Assembly: GCA_050747525.1 (NCBI GenBank)
Contig: JBOGOC010000021.1
Span: forward strand, 1 to 5,531
DNA length: 5,531 bases
Source of the DNA: JBOGOC01 sp050747525
GTDB lineage: Bacteria; Acidobacteriota; Polarisedimenticolia; JACPZX01; DASXTC01
Direction: 5' to 3'
The notes under the pieces were generated by a model. That model was not told where the DNA came from and did no database searches. It was given only the letters and a program-made list of their open reading frames with translations. Numbering within the stretch: the stretch's first letter is position 1; each line of letters opens with the position of its first letter. Position numbers and translations under genes: made by a program. This document shows positions 1 to 4,503 of the stretch, in pieces.

Positions 1-78
1 ATCTGCACACACTTGCGGCAGCTGTTCTCCGGAGAGCAGCCCAATGGCCCGGGCGGCTAAAGCATCCAGAAACGCCAT
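1..78 (-). CDS. Cassette-encoded hypothetical protein, N-terminal fragment
   Basis: The ORF opens with ATG at 78-76 and stays open for 26 codons to the left edge. The leader from the cassette start is only 19 bases and includes a purine-rich GAGTGAG just before the ATG that can act as a ribosome binding site. The visible residues (MAFLDALAARAIGLLSGEQL and a few more) look like an amphipathic helix and then a turn. That is too little to identify a family. The short leader and direct start after a core site are typical of cassette genes, which supports the ORF being real. Confidence 0.55.
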   Translation of the reverse strand, partial: MAFLDALAARAIGLLSGEQLPQVCAD

Positions 79-97
79 CTCACTCTCAGTCGTCTAA
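1..97 (-). mobile_element. Gene cassette 2, 5' part only
   Basis: On the minus strand this cassette begins with TTAGACGACTGAGAG, immediately after the G that ends the attC of cassette 1. Its opening resembles that of cassette 1 (TTAGAACGACTAACAG), as expected when both derive from R' core sites of related attC elements. It contains the start of one ORF. Its attC would lie beyond the left edge, so its size cannot be given. Confidence 0.65.
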
Positions 98-186
98 CGT
101 TCACCATAACCCGCGGCGGGCGAACGCTGCCTTGACTGCCGCAGGGCGCCGTCCGCCCGCCGCCGGGTTCATGGTGTAGTTAGAAC
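92..186 (-). repeat. attC recombination site of cassette 1
   Basis: On the minus strand the R'' box is TTCTAAC (185-179) and the R' box is GTTAGAC (98-92), a perfect match to GTTRRRY. Between them lie long imperfect inverted arms: CACCAT-G-AACCCG-G-CGGCGGGCG in the left arm pairs with CGCCCGCCGCGGGTTATGGTG in the right arm. The left (L'') arm carries two extra unpaired bases. Extrahelical bases in an otherwise palindromic site are the hallmark that lets the integrase choose the strand of folded attC. R'' is exactly complementary to GTTAGAA, the sequence formed at the start of cassette 1, so R'' and R' closed into one matching site when the cassette was circular. Recombination would occur between positions 98 and 97. 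Confidence 0.88.
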
Positions 187-595
187 GCTCCATGAGTAAA
201 GCTCCTTGCAGCTTCTGACACCTCGGATGGAACAGTCTGAAGGCGACGGAGAATCTGGCCAACCCGGGCATGACAGTCGGGTCGCCTCACCCAGAACGTC
301 TCGCCGACACGCAGCACGTTTGAAAGAAGGTCCCCCGGATAGTAGTCGCCCTCAGCCAGCGGCTCCACTTCGAGAATTTCTAACGCAAGCGGGATGAGGA
401 ACGGTAGCCCAATCTCTTGGCCGATCATGATTCGGAGGTCCTCAACACCAAACTCGCCGACCGGCTTCTTGCGTAAGGCGTAACAGCGAGTGACGAGGAC
501 GGTATCGAACTCAGGCTCGCCCGAGGAAACCCCCTCGAGATCATCCAGACAGCGTGACCGGTCGAATTCTTCGCTCATTCTGTTAGTCGTTCTAA
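98..595 (-). mobile_element. Complete integron gene cassette 1 (498 bp)
   Basis: On the minus strand the cassette starts with TTAGAAC at 595, directly after a G at 596, and ends with the G of its attC R' box at 98. The boundaries are supported independently: the R'' box of the attC at the far end is the exact reverse complement of the sequence at this starting boundary. It holds one gene with a 17-base leader, and the gene's TAA stop lies inside the R'' box, which gives the compact packing usual for cassettes. Base composition is visibly less GC-rich than the operon to the right, consistent with a separate origin. Confidence 0.85.
180..578 (-). CDS. CdiI-like contact-dependent inhibition immunity protein
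   Basis: This 132-residue soluble protein resembles the family annotated as contact-dependent growth inhibition system immunity proteins (CdiI_3 type). The recognisable pattern starts with an N-terminal LDDLEG and GEPEFDTVLV segment (about residues 11-30) and a CYALRKKPVGEF segment. It continues with the family core VEDLRIMIGQEIGLPFLIPL (45-64), then ALEILEVEPLAEGDYYPGDL (65-84) and LLSNVLRV. Members are small cytoplasmic proteins thought to bind and neutralise a cognate toxin domain delivered by neighbouring cells. No signal peptide or membrane segment is visible. The gene fills cassette 1 and has no partner toxin here, so it would be an orphan immunity gene. No strong ribosome binding site precedes the ATG. 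The family name is recalled from sequence pattern; the toxin it would counter cannot be inferred. Confidence 0.72.
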   Translation of the reverse strand: MSEEFDRSRCLDDLEGVSSGEPEFDTVLVTRCYALRKKPVGEFGVEDLRIMIGQEIGLPFLIPLALEILEVEPLAEGDYYPGDLLSNVLRVGETFWVRRPDCHARVGQILRRLQTVPSEVSEAARSFTHGAF

Positions 596-760
596 CTACA
601 AGTAGATGGTTCTGTGTTTGCAGGCTCCGGACCGGTGTGAACCCGATCTAACTGGGGCGTTCGGCCAGGCGCCGATCACTGTAAGTCATTCTATACCCTG
701 ATCCTGCGCTGTCGGCCATGGTGTTCGGGGGGTGGGGATAGGCTGCAGACCATGGCCTAT
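596..760 (-). other. attI-type region between intI stop and first cassette
   Basis: This stretch lies between the intI TAG stop (763-761) and the first cassette boundary (596/595), where the platform's attI must be. On the minus strand the last bases are CTTGTAG, joining the cassette's TTAGAAC to give GTTAGAA as the insertion core. A second core-like heptamer, GTTAGAT (652-646), matches GTTRRRY and could be an accessory integrase-binding site, as attI sites have direct-repeat sites beside the core. attI sites share little sequence between integron types, so the outer boundary is unknown. No gene is supported here. Confidence 0.55.
688..718 (-). promoter_or_regulatory. Weak candidate cassette promoter in attI region
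   Basis: On the minus strand TATAGAAT (695-688) resembles a -10 box. With 17-base spacing the -35 position is TGGCCG (718-713), matching TTGACA at three of six positions. A promoter here would drive cassette 1 independently of read-through from intI. The match is weak and rests on sigma-70 consensus only. Confidence 0.25.
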
Positions 761-1762
761 CTATGCCTGGGAAGGGCCGCGTGGAGGGGCGGGGGGGAGG
801 CGGTCCATCGGGCTGCGGACGCCGGCCCAGCCTCGGTTCAGGACGTGCGTGTAGATCATGGTGGTGTTCAGATCGCGGTGGCCGAGCAGCTCCTGCAGGG
901 TGCGGATGTCGTAGCCGTCCTCCAGCAGGTGGGTCGCGAAGGAGTGCCGCAGGGTGTGGCAGCCGGCGTGCTTGGCGATGCCTGCGGCCTGGATGGCGTG
1001 CTGGACGTCCCGCTGGAGCACCGTCTCGTGGCGGTGGTGGCGGCGGCGCTGGTCGGTCTCGCGGTGATAGTACATGCGGGTCGCGGGGAAGACCCACTGC
1101 CAGGGCCAGGTGCGGCCGGCGTTCGGGTACTTCAGGTGCAGGGCTTCGGGGAGCTCGACCCATCCGCCGTTGCGGGAGAGGTCCTTGAGGTGGAGCTGCC
1201 GCGTCGACTCGATGTGACGCTTGAGATCCGGGGCGGCCGCCTCGGGGAGCAGTGTCATCCGGTCCTTCTGTCCTTTGCCGCCGCGCACCGTGATCTGGAG
1301 GCGCTCGAGGTCGACGTCCTTGATGCGCAGGTGGTGGCATTCCATCAGCCTCATGCCGGTGCCGTACAGCAGCATCGCCATCAGGCGGCTGATGCCGTTC
1401 AGCCGGCCGATCAGAGCGCGCACTTCGTCGCGGCTCAGGACGACGGGGATGCGTCGCGGCTTCTTGGCGCGCACCACCTCTTCGAGCCAGGGGAGGTCCT
1501 GCCCCAGGACGTCCCGGTAGAGGAAGAGGATCGCGCTGAGGGCCTGGTTCTGGGTCGAGGCGCTGACGTGCTCGCGGGTCGCGAGCATGGAGAGGAAGGC
1601 GTTCACCTCGTGCTCTGCCATGTCGCGGGGGTGTCGTTTCTGATGGTACAGGATATAGCGGCGGATCCACTCGACGTAGGCGCGCTCGGTGCGCGGACTG
1701 TAGCGCCGGGTGCGCAGGGCGATGCGGACTTGATCGAGGAGCCTGGTGGGTTGTTGCGTCAT
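761..1762 (-). CDS. intI: Integron integrase (tyrosine recombinase)
   Basis: This 333-residue tyrosine recombinase would insert and excise gene cassettes by attI x attC and attC x attC recombination. The N-terminal core-binding part (about 1-100) has the YSPRTERAYVEWIRRYILYH segment at 21-40. The catalytic residues are R138 (in GTGMRLME), K163 (GGKGQKDR), H269 and R272 (HTLRHSF), H295 (LLGHRD) and nucleophile Y304 (TTMIYTH). The stretch ALHLKYPNAGRTWPWQWVFP at about 207-226 is the extra region that separates IntI from XerC/D and is used for attC binding. Length is typical for IntI. I chose ATG 1762-1760 because MTQQPTRLLDQVRIALRTRR begins where family members begin; a 34-residue upstream extension is arginine-rich and unlike the family. 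No strong ribosome binding site is seen. Same orientation as the cassettes, unlike class 1-3 integrons. Confidence 0.95.
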   Translation of the reverse strand: MTQQPTRLLDQVRIALRTRRYSPRTERAYVEWIRRYILYHQKRHPRDMAEHEVNAFLSMLATREHVSASTQNQALSAILFLYRDVLGQDLPWLEEVVRAKKPRRIPVVLSRDEVRALIGRLNGISRLMAMLLYGTGMRLMECHHLRIKDVDLERLQITVRGGKGQKDRMTLLPEAAAPDLKRHIESTRQLHLKDLSRNGGWVELPEALHLKYPNAGRTWPWQWVFPATRMYYHRETDQRRRHHRHETVLQRDVQHAIQAAGIAKHAGCHTLRHSFATHLLEDGYDIRTLQELLGHRDLNTTMIYTHVLNRGWAGVRSPMDRLPPAPPRGPSQA

Positions 1763-1881
1763 GGGTCGCCGCCGTCTCGGATGCCGCGACCACGATACCC
1801 CGGCCCGGGGACGGCGTCGAGATGCGCCTTGGGTGTGGGCGCGGTGTACACTGTGCGGCATCAAGCAGAGGAGATCCGATC
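1763..1881. promoter_or_regulatory. Divergent intergenic region between intI and Cld-family gene
   Basis: These 119 bases must contain the starts of both divergent transcripts. On the plus strand TACACT (1847-1852), inside the palindrome GTGTACAC (1844-1851), resembles a -10 box, but no good -35 box lies at 16-18 bases. A clear AGAGGAGA (1867-1874) before the GTG at 1882 is the ribosome binding site of the plus-strand gene. I saw no LexA box of the proteobacterial CTGT-N8-ACAG type. Confidence 0.3.
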
Positions 1882-2667
1882 GTGACCGACGAACGTCAGC
1901 GCGAAGACACGCCAGCGCCGCGGCCTCGCGGGGGCCTCGACTTCAGCCTGCACGCGGGGCCGCCGGACATGGCGGAGAAGGGGGCGCCGCGTCAAGGGGT
2001 CCCCCAGTCGCTCGACCGGCGGATGTTCCTGCAGCTGCACGTCTTCACCGGCTGCTTCGACCCGGCGCCGGTCACGGCGGCGGTGCAGGGCAGCGGGATG
2101 CACGCGGTGGTCTACCTGGACGTGAACGATCCGCGGGGCATCGGCGTGCTGCTGCTGTCCGAGAACGAGGAGGATTTCACTGGGCGGGGGCGTGCGTTGT
2201 TGTCGAAAGACCCGTTCGCGGGGCTGACGCCGCGCCCCGACCTCACCATGATGGGGCGTTCGTACGGCTCGGGGCGCGAGGAGAACCTGGAGGACTGGCT
2301 GCTGCGCAAGCCGTTGCGCAACGCGCTCAACCCGGAGTGGCGGTGGCACATCTGGTATCCGTTGCGGCGCTCGGGGGAGTTCAACCGGCTGTCGCGCGAC
2401 GAGCAGGGCAAGATGATGCTGGAGCACGCGGTGATCGGCAAGGCGTTCGGCGAGGGGGGGCACGCCTACGACATCCGGCTCGAGTGCCACGGGCTCGATC
2501 GCAACGACAACGACTTCGTGCTGGGGCTGCTGTCGGCGAAGCTTCACCCGCTGTCGCGGCTGGTGAAGGACATGAGGCACACGCGCCAGACGGCCGAGCA
2601 CATCGAGCACATGGGGCCGTTCTTCGTGGGGCGCGTGGCGTGGCAGTCGCCCCTGCCGCCTGTATGA
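1882..2667 (+). CDS. Chlorite dismutase/HemQ-superfamily heme-binding protein
   Basis: This 261-residue protein resembles the chlorite dismutase superfamily, which includes O2-producing chlorite dismutases and the HemQ/ChdC coproheme decarboxylases of heme synthesis. The first 45 residues look disordered. An N-terminal ferredoxin-like half begins at MFLQLHVFTGC (48-58) and continues through VVYLDVNDPRGIGVLLLSEN (76-95). The C-terminal heme half has WYPLRRSGEFNRLSRDEQ (158-175), MMLEHAVIGKAF (178-189), CHGLDRNDNDFVLGLL (202-217) and FFVG (247-250). H182 sits where the proximal heme histidine is expected. Y159 in YPLRR aligns with the catalytic tyrosine of the HemQ YPMSK motif, with R163 in place of lysine. 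The GTG start is chosen from AGAGGAGA 7 bases upstream; an ATG at 1822 would add 20 unconserved residues. No signal peptide, so probably cytoplasmic. Which reaction it performs is not settled. Confidence 0.78.
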   Translation: MTDERQREDTPAPRPRGGLDFSLHAGPPDMAEKGAPRQGVPQSLDRRMFLQLHVFTGCFDPAPVTAAVQGSGMHAVVYLDVNDPRGIGVLLLSENEEDFTGRGRALLSKDPFAGLTPRPDLTMMGRSYGSGREENLEDWLLRKPLRNALNPEWRWHIWYPLRRSGEFNRLSRDEQGKMMLEHAVIGKAFGEGGHAYDIRLECHGLDRNDNDFVLGLLSAKLHPLSRLVKDMRHTRQTAEHIEHMGPFFVGRVAWQSPLPPV

Positions 2668-2672
2668 TGCCC

Positions 2673-3254
2673 CTACCGCCCGGTTGACCCCTGTCCCGAT
2701 GACCTCGGCGGATCGTACGGTTCGTTGGTCCCCGACAGGTCGATGCGCAGCGCGGTGGTGAAGCGGTTCCAGTAGTTGGTCAGGCCGATCACGCTGGTCA
2801 GCTCCAGGATCTGCGTGTCGGTGTAGTGCCGGCGCAGCTCCTCGAAGAGGGCATCGGTCACGGTGTGGGCGTCGCGGGTCATCTTCTCCGCGTAGAGCAG
2901 CGCCACCTTCACCGCGGGGTCGAACAGCGCGCTGGCCTGGCTGTTCGACAGCGCCTCCAGCTCCTCTTCCGTGTAGCCCAGCTGCCTTGCCAAGGCAGTG
3001 TGTCCGGCCGTTCAGTAGCGGCAGGCGTTCAGCCTCGACACGTGCAGGAAGAGGAGCTCCTTGAGCTTGAAGGGGACCTCTCCGGTGAACATCACGGCGC
3101 GGTAGTGCGCGATCTGCGTGGTGAGGTAGCTGGGGATGTGGGCGAAGGTCTTGAAGGCGTTGGGGACGTTGCCGCGTTCTTTCAGGTACGTGTCGTAGAT
3201 CGCCTGGATCTCCGGCGGCACCTCGTCACGCTCCAGCTTCTTCAGTCGTCCCAT
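2673..3254 (-). CDS. AhpD-like peroxidase-family selenoprotein (in-frame TGA read as Sec)
   Basis: This 193-codon gene has one in-frame TGA, at codon 81 (3014-3012); read through, it gives a continuous AhpD/carboxymuconolactone decarboxylase-family protein. The N-terminal helical part (1-60, PNAFKTFAHIPSYL at 31-44) leads to LKELLFLHVSRLNACRY, then U81, then TAGHTALARQLGY. E66, C78, U81 and H85 have the spacing E-x11-C-x2-C-x3-H, the same as E118, C130, C133 and H137 of Mycobacterium tuberculosis AhpD. The TGA thus occupies the second redox cysteine. The C-terminal part (about 110-170, VALLYAEKMTRDAHTVTDAL and ELTSVIGLTNYWNRFT) is typical of the family. A hairpin behind the TGA fits a bacterial SECIS. 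Likely role: thiol/selenol-based reduction of peroxides in the cytoplasm. ATG 3254 is forced by an in-frame TAG three codons upstream; no clear ribosome binding site. Alternative: a nonsense mutation or base error. Confidence 0.85.
2978..3014 (-). promoter_or_regulatory. Candidate bacterial SECIS element behind the TGA (Sec) codon
   Basis: On the minus strand, TGA (3014-3012) is followed by 13 bases and then a perfect 7-base-pair stem: CTGCCTT (2998-2992), loop GGC (2991-2989), AAGGCAG (2988-2982). The loop begins with GG, and 20 bases separate the TGA from it. Known bacterial SECIS elements lie directly behind UGA within the coding region, have a small apical loop with a guanine in its first two positions, and place it about 16-37 bases from UGA. 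A lower helix of CCGG (3007-3004) with CTGG (2981-2978), including one G-U pair, is possible. The SECIS codes for family-typical residues (HTALARQ), so it would be shaped by both constraints. Confidence 0.75.
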
Positions 3255-3333
3255 GGTCAGAGTCTACGTCACGGATGCTCCGGGATGTGGTGTAAAGTGC
3301 GGCTTCTGGCGGACTATCCCGGGTGGAGGTGGC
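3255..3333. promoter_or_regulatory. Divergent promoter region between selenoprotein and SDR operon
   Basis: These 79 bases lie between two divergent start codons and so should hold both promoters. On the plus strand TAAAGT (about 3293-3298) is a weak -10 candidate. On the minus strand a TTTACA lies near 3297-3292 but has no well-spaced -10 box. GGAGGT at 3325-3330 is the ribosome binding site of the SDR gene, with a short spacing of about 4 bases. No convincing operator repeat was seen. Confidence 0.3.
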
Positions 3334-4098
3334 ATGGCGGCCGGGCGGCTGGCGGGACGGCGGGCGCTGGTGACGGGCGGGGGGCGCGGGATCGGCAGGG
3401 CCACGGCCCTGTGCCTGGCGCGCGAGGGGGCCGACGTGGCGGTGGCCGCGCGCTCCGCCGCGCAGACCGGGGAGGCCGCCGCGGAGATCCGCAGCCTGGG
3501 CGTGCTGGGGTTCGCTCTCGACGTCGACGTGACCGACGCGGCCTCGGTGTCGCGCATGGCCGCGCAGGCCACGGAGACGATGGGCGGCGTGGACATATTG
3601 ATCAACGGCGCGGGCGACGCCGAGTCGAACCCGCTGGCGCGCACCGACGAGTCGTTGTGGCAGCGCATGATCGCGGTGAACCTCACCAGCGTGTTCCTGT
3701 GCACGCGCCAGCTGGTGGGGGGCATGCGGGAGCGGGGCTGGGGGCGCATCGTGAACGTGGCGTCGCGCGCGGGGCTGGTGGGGTACGCCTACGTGTCGGC
3801 GTACGTGGCCGCCAAGCATGGGGTGGTGGGGTTCACGCGCGCGGTGGCCATCGAGCTGGCCGGCTCGGGGGTGACCGTGAACGCGATCTGTCCCGGGCAG
3901 GTGGACACCGAGATGACGCGGCGCGCGGCTCGGGACATCGCCGCCAGGACCGGCCGTCCGATCGAGCAGGTGATGGAGCAGCTGGCGGAGCTGAACCCGT
4001 CGCGCAGGATGGTGACCGCCGACGAGGTGGCCGAGGCGGCGCTGCGGCTTGCGCTGCCGGAGTCGGAAGCGATCACGGGACAGGCGGTGGAGGTATGA
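3334..4098 (+). CDS. Short-chain dehydrogenase/reductase (classical SDR)
   Basis: This 254-residue classical SDR should be a cytoplasmic NAD(P)(H)-dependent oxidoreductase of a hydroxy/keto group. Rossmann glycine motif TGGGRGIG is at 14-21, NGAG at 91-94 and the active-site N116 in VNLTS. Catalytic S144 lies in NVASRAG, and Y157 and K161 in SAYVAAKHG; the substrate-side ICPGQVDTEM is at 185-194. An arginine after the second beta strand (AAR, 38-40) leans towards NADP(H), an inference only. The protein ends at ITGQAVEV, slightly short of the usual glycine-rich tail, because its stop overlaps the next start. ATG 3334 is chosen because of GGAGGT upstream and because the conserved region begins right after it; a GTG at 3253 would add unconserved residues. 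It opens an operon whose members suggest a CoA-thioester substrate such as a 3-hydroxyacyl-CoA. Confidence 0.93.
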   Translation: MAAGRLAGRRALVTGGGRGIGRATALCLAREGADVAVAARSAAQTGEAAAEIRSLGVLGFALDVDVTDAASVSRMAAQATETMGGVDILINGAGDAESNPLARTDESLWQRMIAVNLTSVFLCTRQLVGGMRERGWGRIVNVASRAGLVGYAYVSAYVAAKHGVVGFTRAVAIELAGSGVTVNAICPGQVDTEMTRRAARDIAARTGRPIEQVMEQLAELNPSRRMVTADEVAEAALRLALPESEAITGQAVEV

Positions 4099-4493
4099 GC
4101 CGCTTCAAGCTGATCAATCCGTCGACCCTGCCGCCGCCCAAGGGGTTCAACCACGCGGTGGTGACGCCTCCGGGTCCCCTCGTCTTCGTGGCCGGGCAGA
4201 TAGGCTGCGATGTCAACGGGGCGATGGTCTCCTCGGATCTGGTCGGGCAGTTCGAGCTGGCCCTGCGCCACGTGGTGGAGGCGGTCACCGAGGCCGGGGG
4301 GACTCCCGAATCCATCGCCCGCATCACCATCTACGTGACCGACATGGTCGAGTACCGCGCGCGGCTCAAGGGGCTGGGTCAGGCCTGGCAGCGCGTGATG
4401 GGCAAGCACTTCCCCGCCATGGCGCTGGTGGAGGTGCAGAGCCTGTTCGTCCCCAACTGCAAGGTCGAGATGGAGGCCACCGCCGTTCTGTGA
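4095..4493 (+). CDS. RidA/YjgF-family protein lacking the deaminase arginine
   Basis: This 132-residue protein has the RidA (YjgF/YER057c/UK114) fold: NHAVVTPPGPLVFVAGQIGC (19-38), GQFELALRHVVEAVTEAGGT (51-70), ITIYVTDM (77-84) and C-terminal KVEMEATAV (123-131). RidA proper forms trimers that hydrolyse reactive enamine/imine intermediates using a conserved arginine (R105 of E. coli RidA, in VARLP). Here the corresponding segment is VEVQSLFVP and the arginine position is S116, so classical imine deaminase activity is doubtful. Proteins of this divergent kind occur in catabolic operons with unproven roles. The ATG overlaps the SDR stop as ATGA, showing translational coupling, with GGTGGAGGT just upstream. 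A role with an amine- or enamine-bearing CoA intermediate is inferred from context only. Confidence 0.88.
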   Translation: MSRFKLINPSTLPPPKGFNHAVVTPPGPLVFVAGQIGCDVNGAMVSSDLVGQFELALRHVVEAVTEAGGTPESIARITIYVTDMVEYRARLKGLGQAWQRVMGKHFPAMALVEVQSLFVPNCKVEMEATAVL

Positions 4494-4503
4494 GGAGACA
4501 CCG

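Larger units (their letters stand above)
1..1762 (-). mobile_element. Integron with reverse-oriented integrase (partial)
   Basis: Reading along the minus strand, the order is intI, a roughly 165-base attI-type region, cassette 1 with its own attC, then the start of cassette 2 running off the left edge. All genes read in one direction and the cassettes lie behind the integrase stop codon. In class 1-3 and Vibrio integrons, intI is divergent from the cassettes and attI sits at its 5' end. Same-direction arrangements are known from a minority of chromosomal integrons, for example in spirochaetes and planctomycetes. No transposition genes are visible, so a sedentary chromosomal integron is the likelier type. 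The true array length lies outside the window. Confidence 0.82.

Noticed and set aside
582..596. GTTAG-N5-CTAAC inverted repeat as an operator before the cassette 1 gene
   Set aside because: One half is the recombination core itself and the other is in the cassette leader. It may be only a chance echo of the core site, so I do not call a separate regulatory site.
1798..1810. CCCCG-GCC-CGGGG inverted repeat upstream of intI as a terminator or operator
   Set aside because: Short arms made only of G and C are expected by chance in this composition. There is no T-run, and it lies between divergent starts.
752..1885. Plus-strand frame of 377 codons opposite intI
   Set aside because: It is the antisense shadow of the integrase gene, which has all catalytic residues; the plus-strand translation shows no family pattern.
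2673..3254. Pseudogene split by a nonsense codon
   Set aside because: Kept as the alternative, but the stop is specifically TGA, sits exactly on a redox-cysteine position, is followed by a SECIS-like hairpin, and both flanks are otherwise intact with no other disruption.
2826..4493. Very long plus-strand frame of 555 codons covering the selenoprotein, the SDR and RidA
   Set aside because: Only the last 132 codons (from 4095) match a family (RidA). The rest is antisense or out of frame to well-supported genes and reads as arginine/glycine/alanine-rich sequence typical of open frames in GC-rich DNA.
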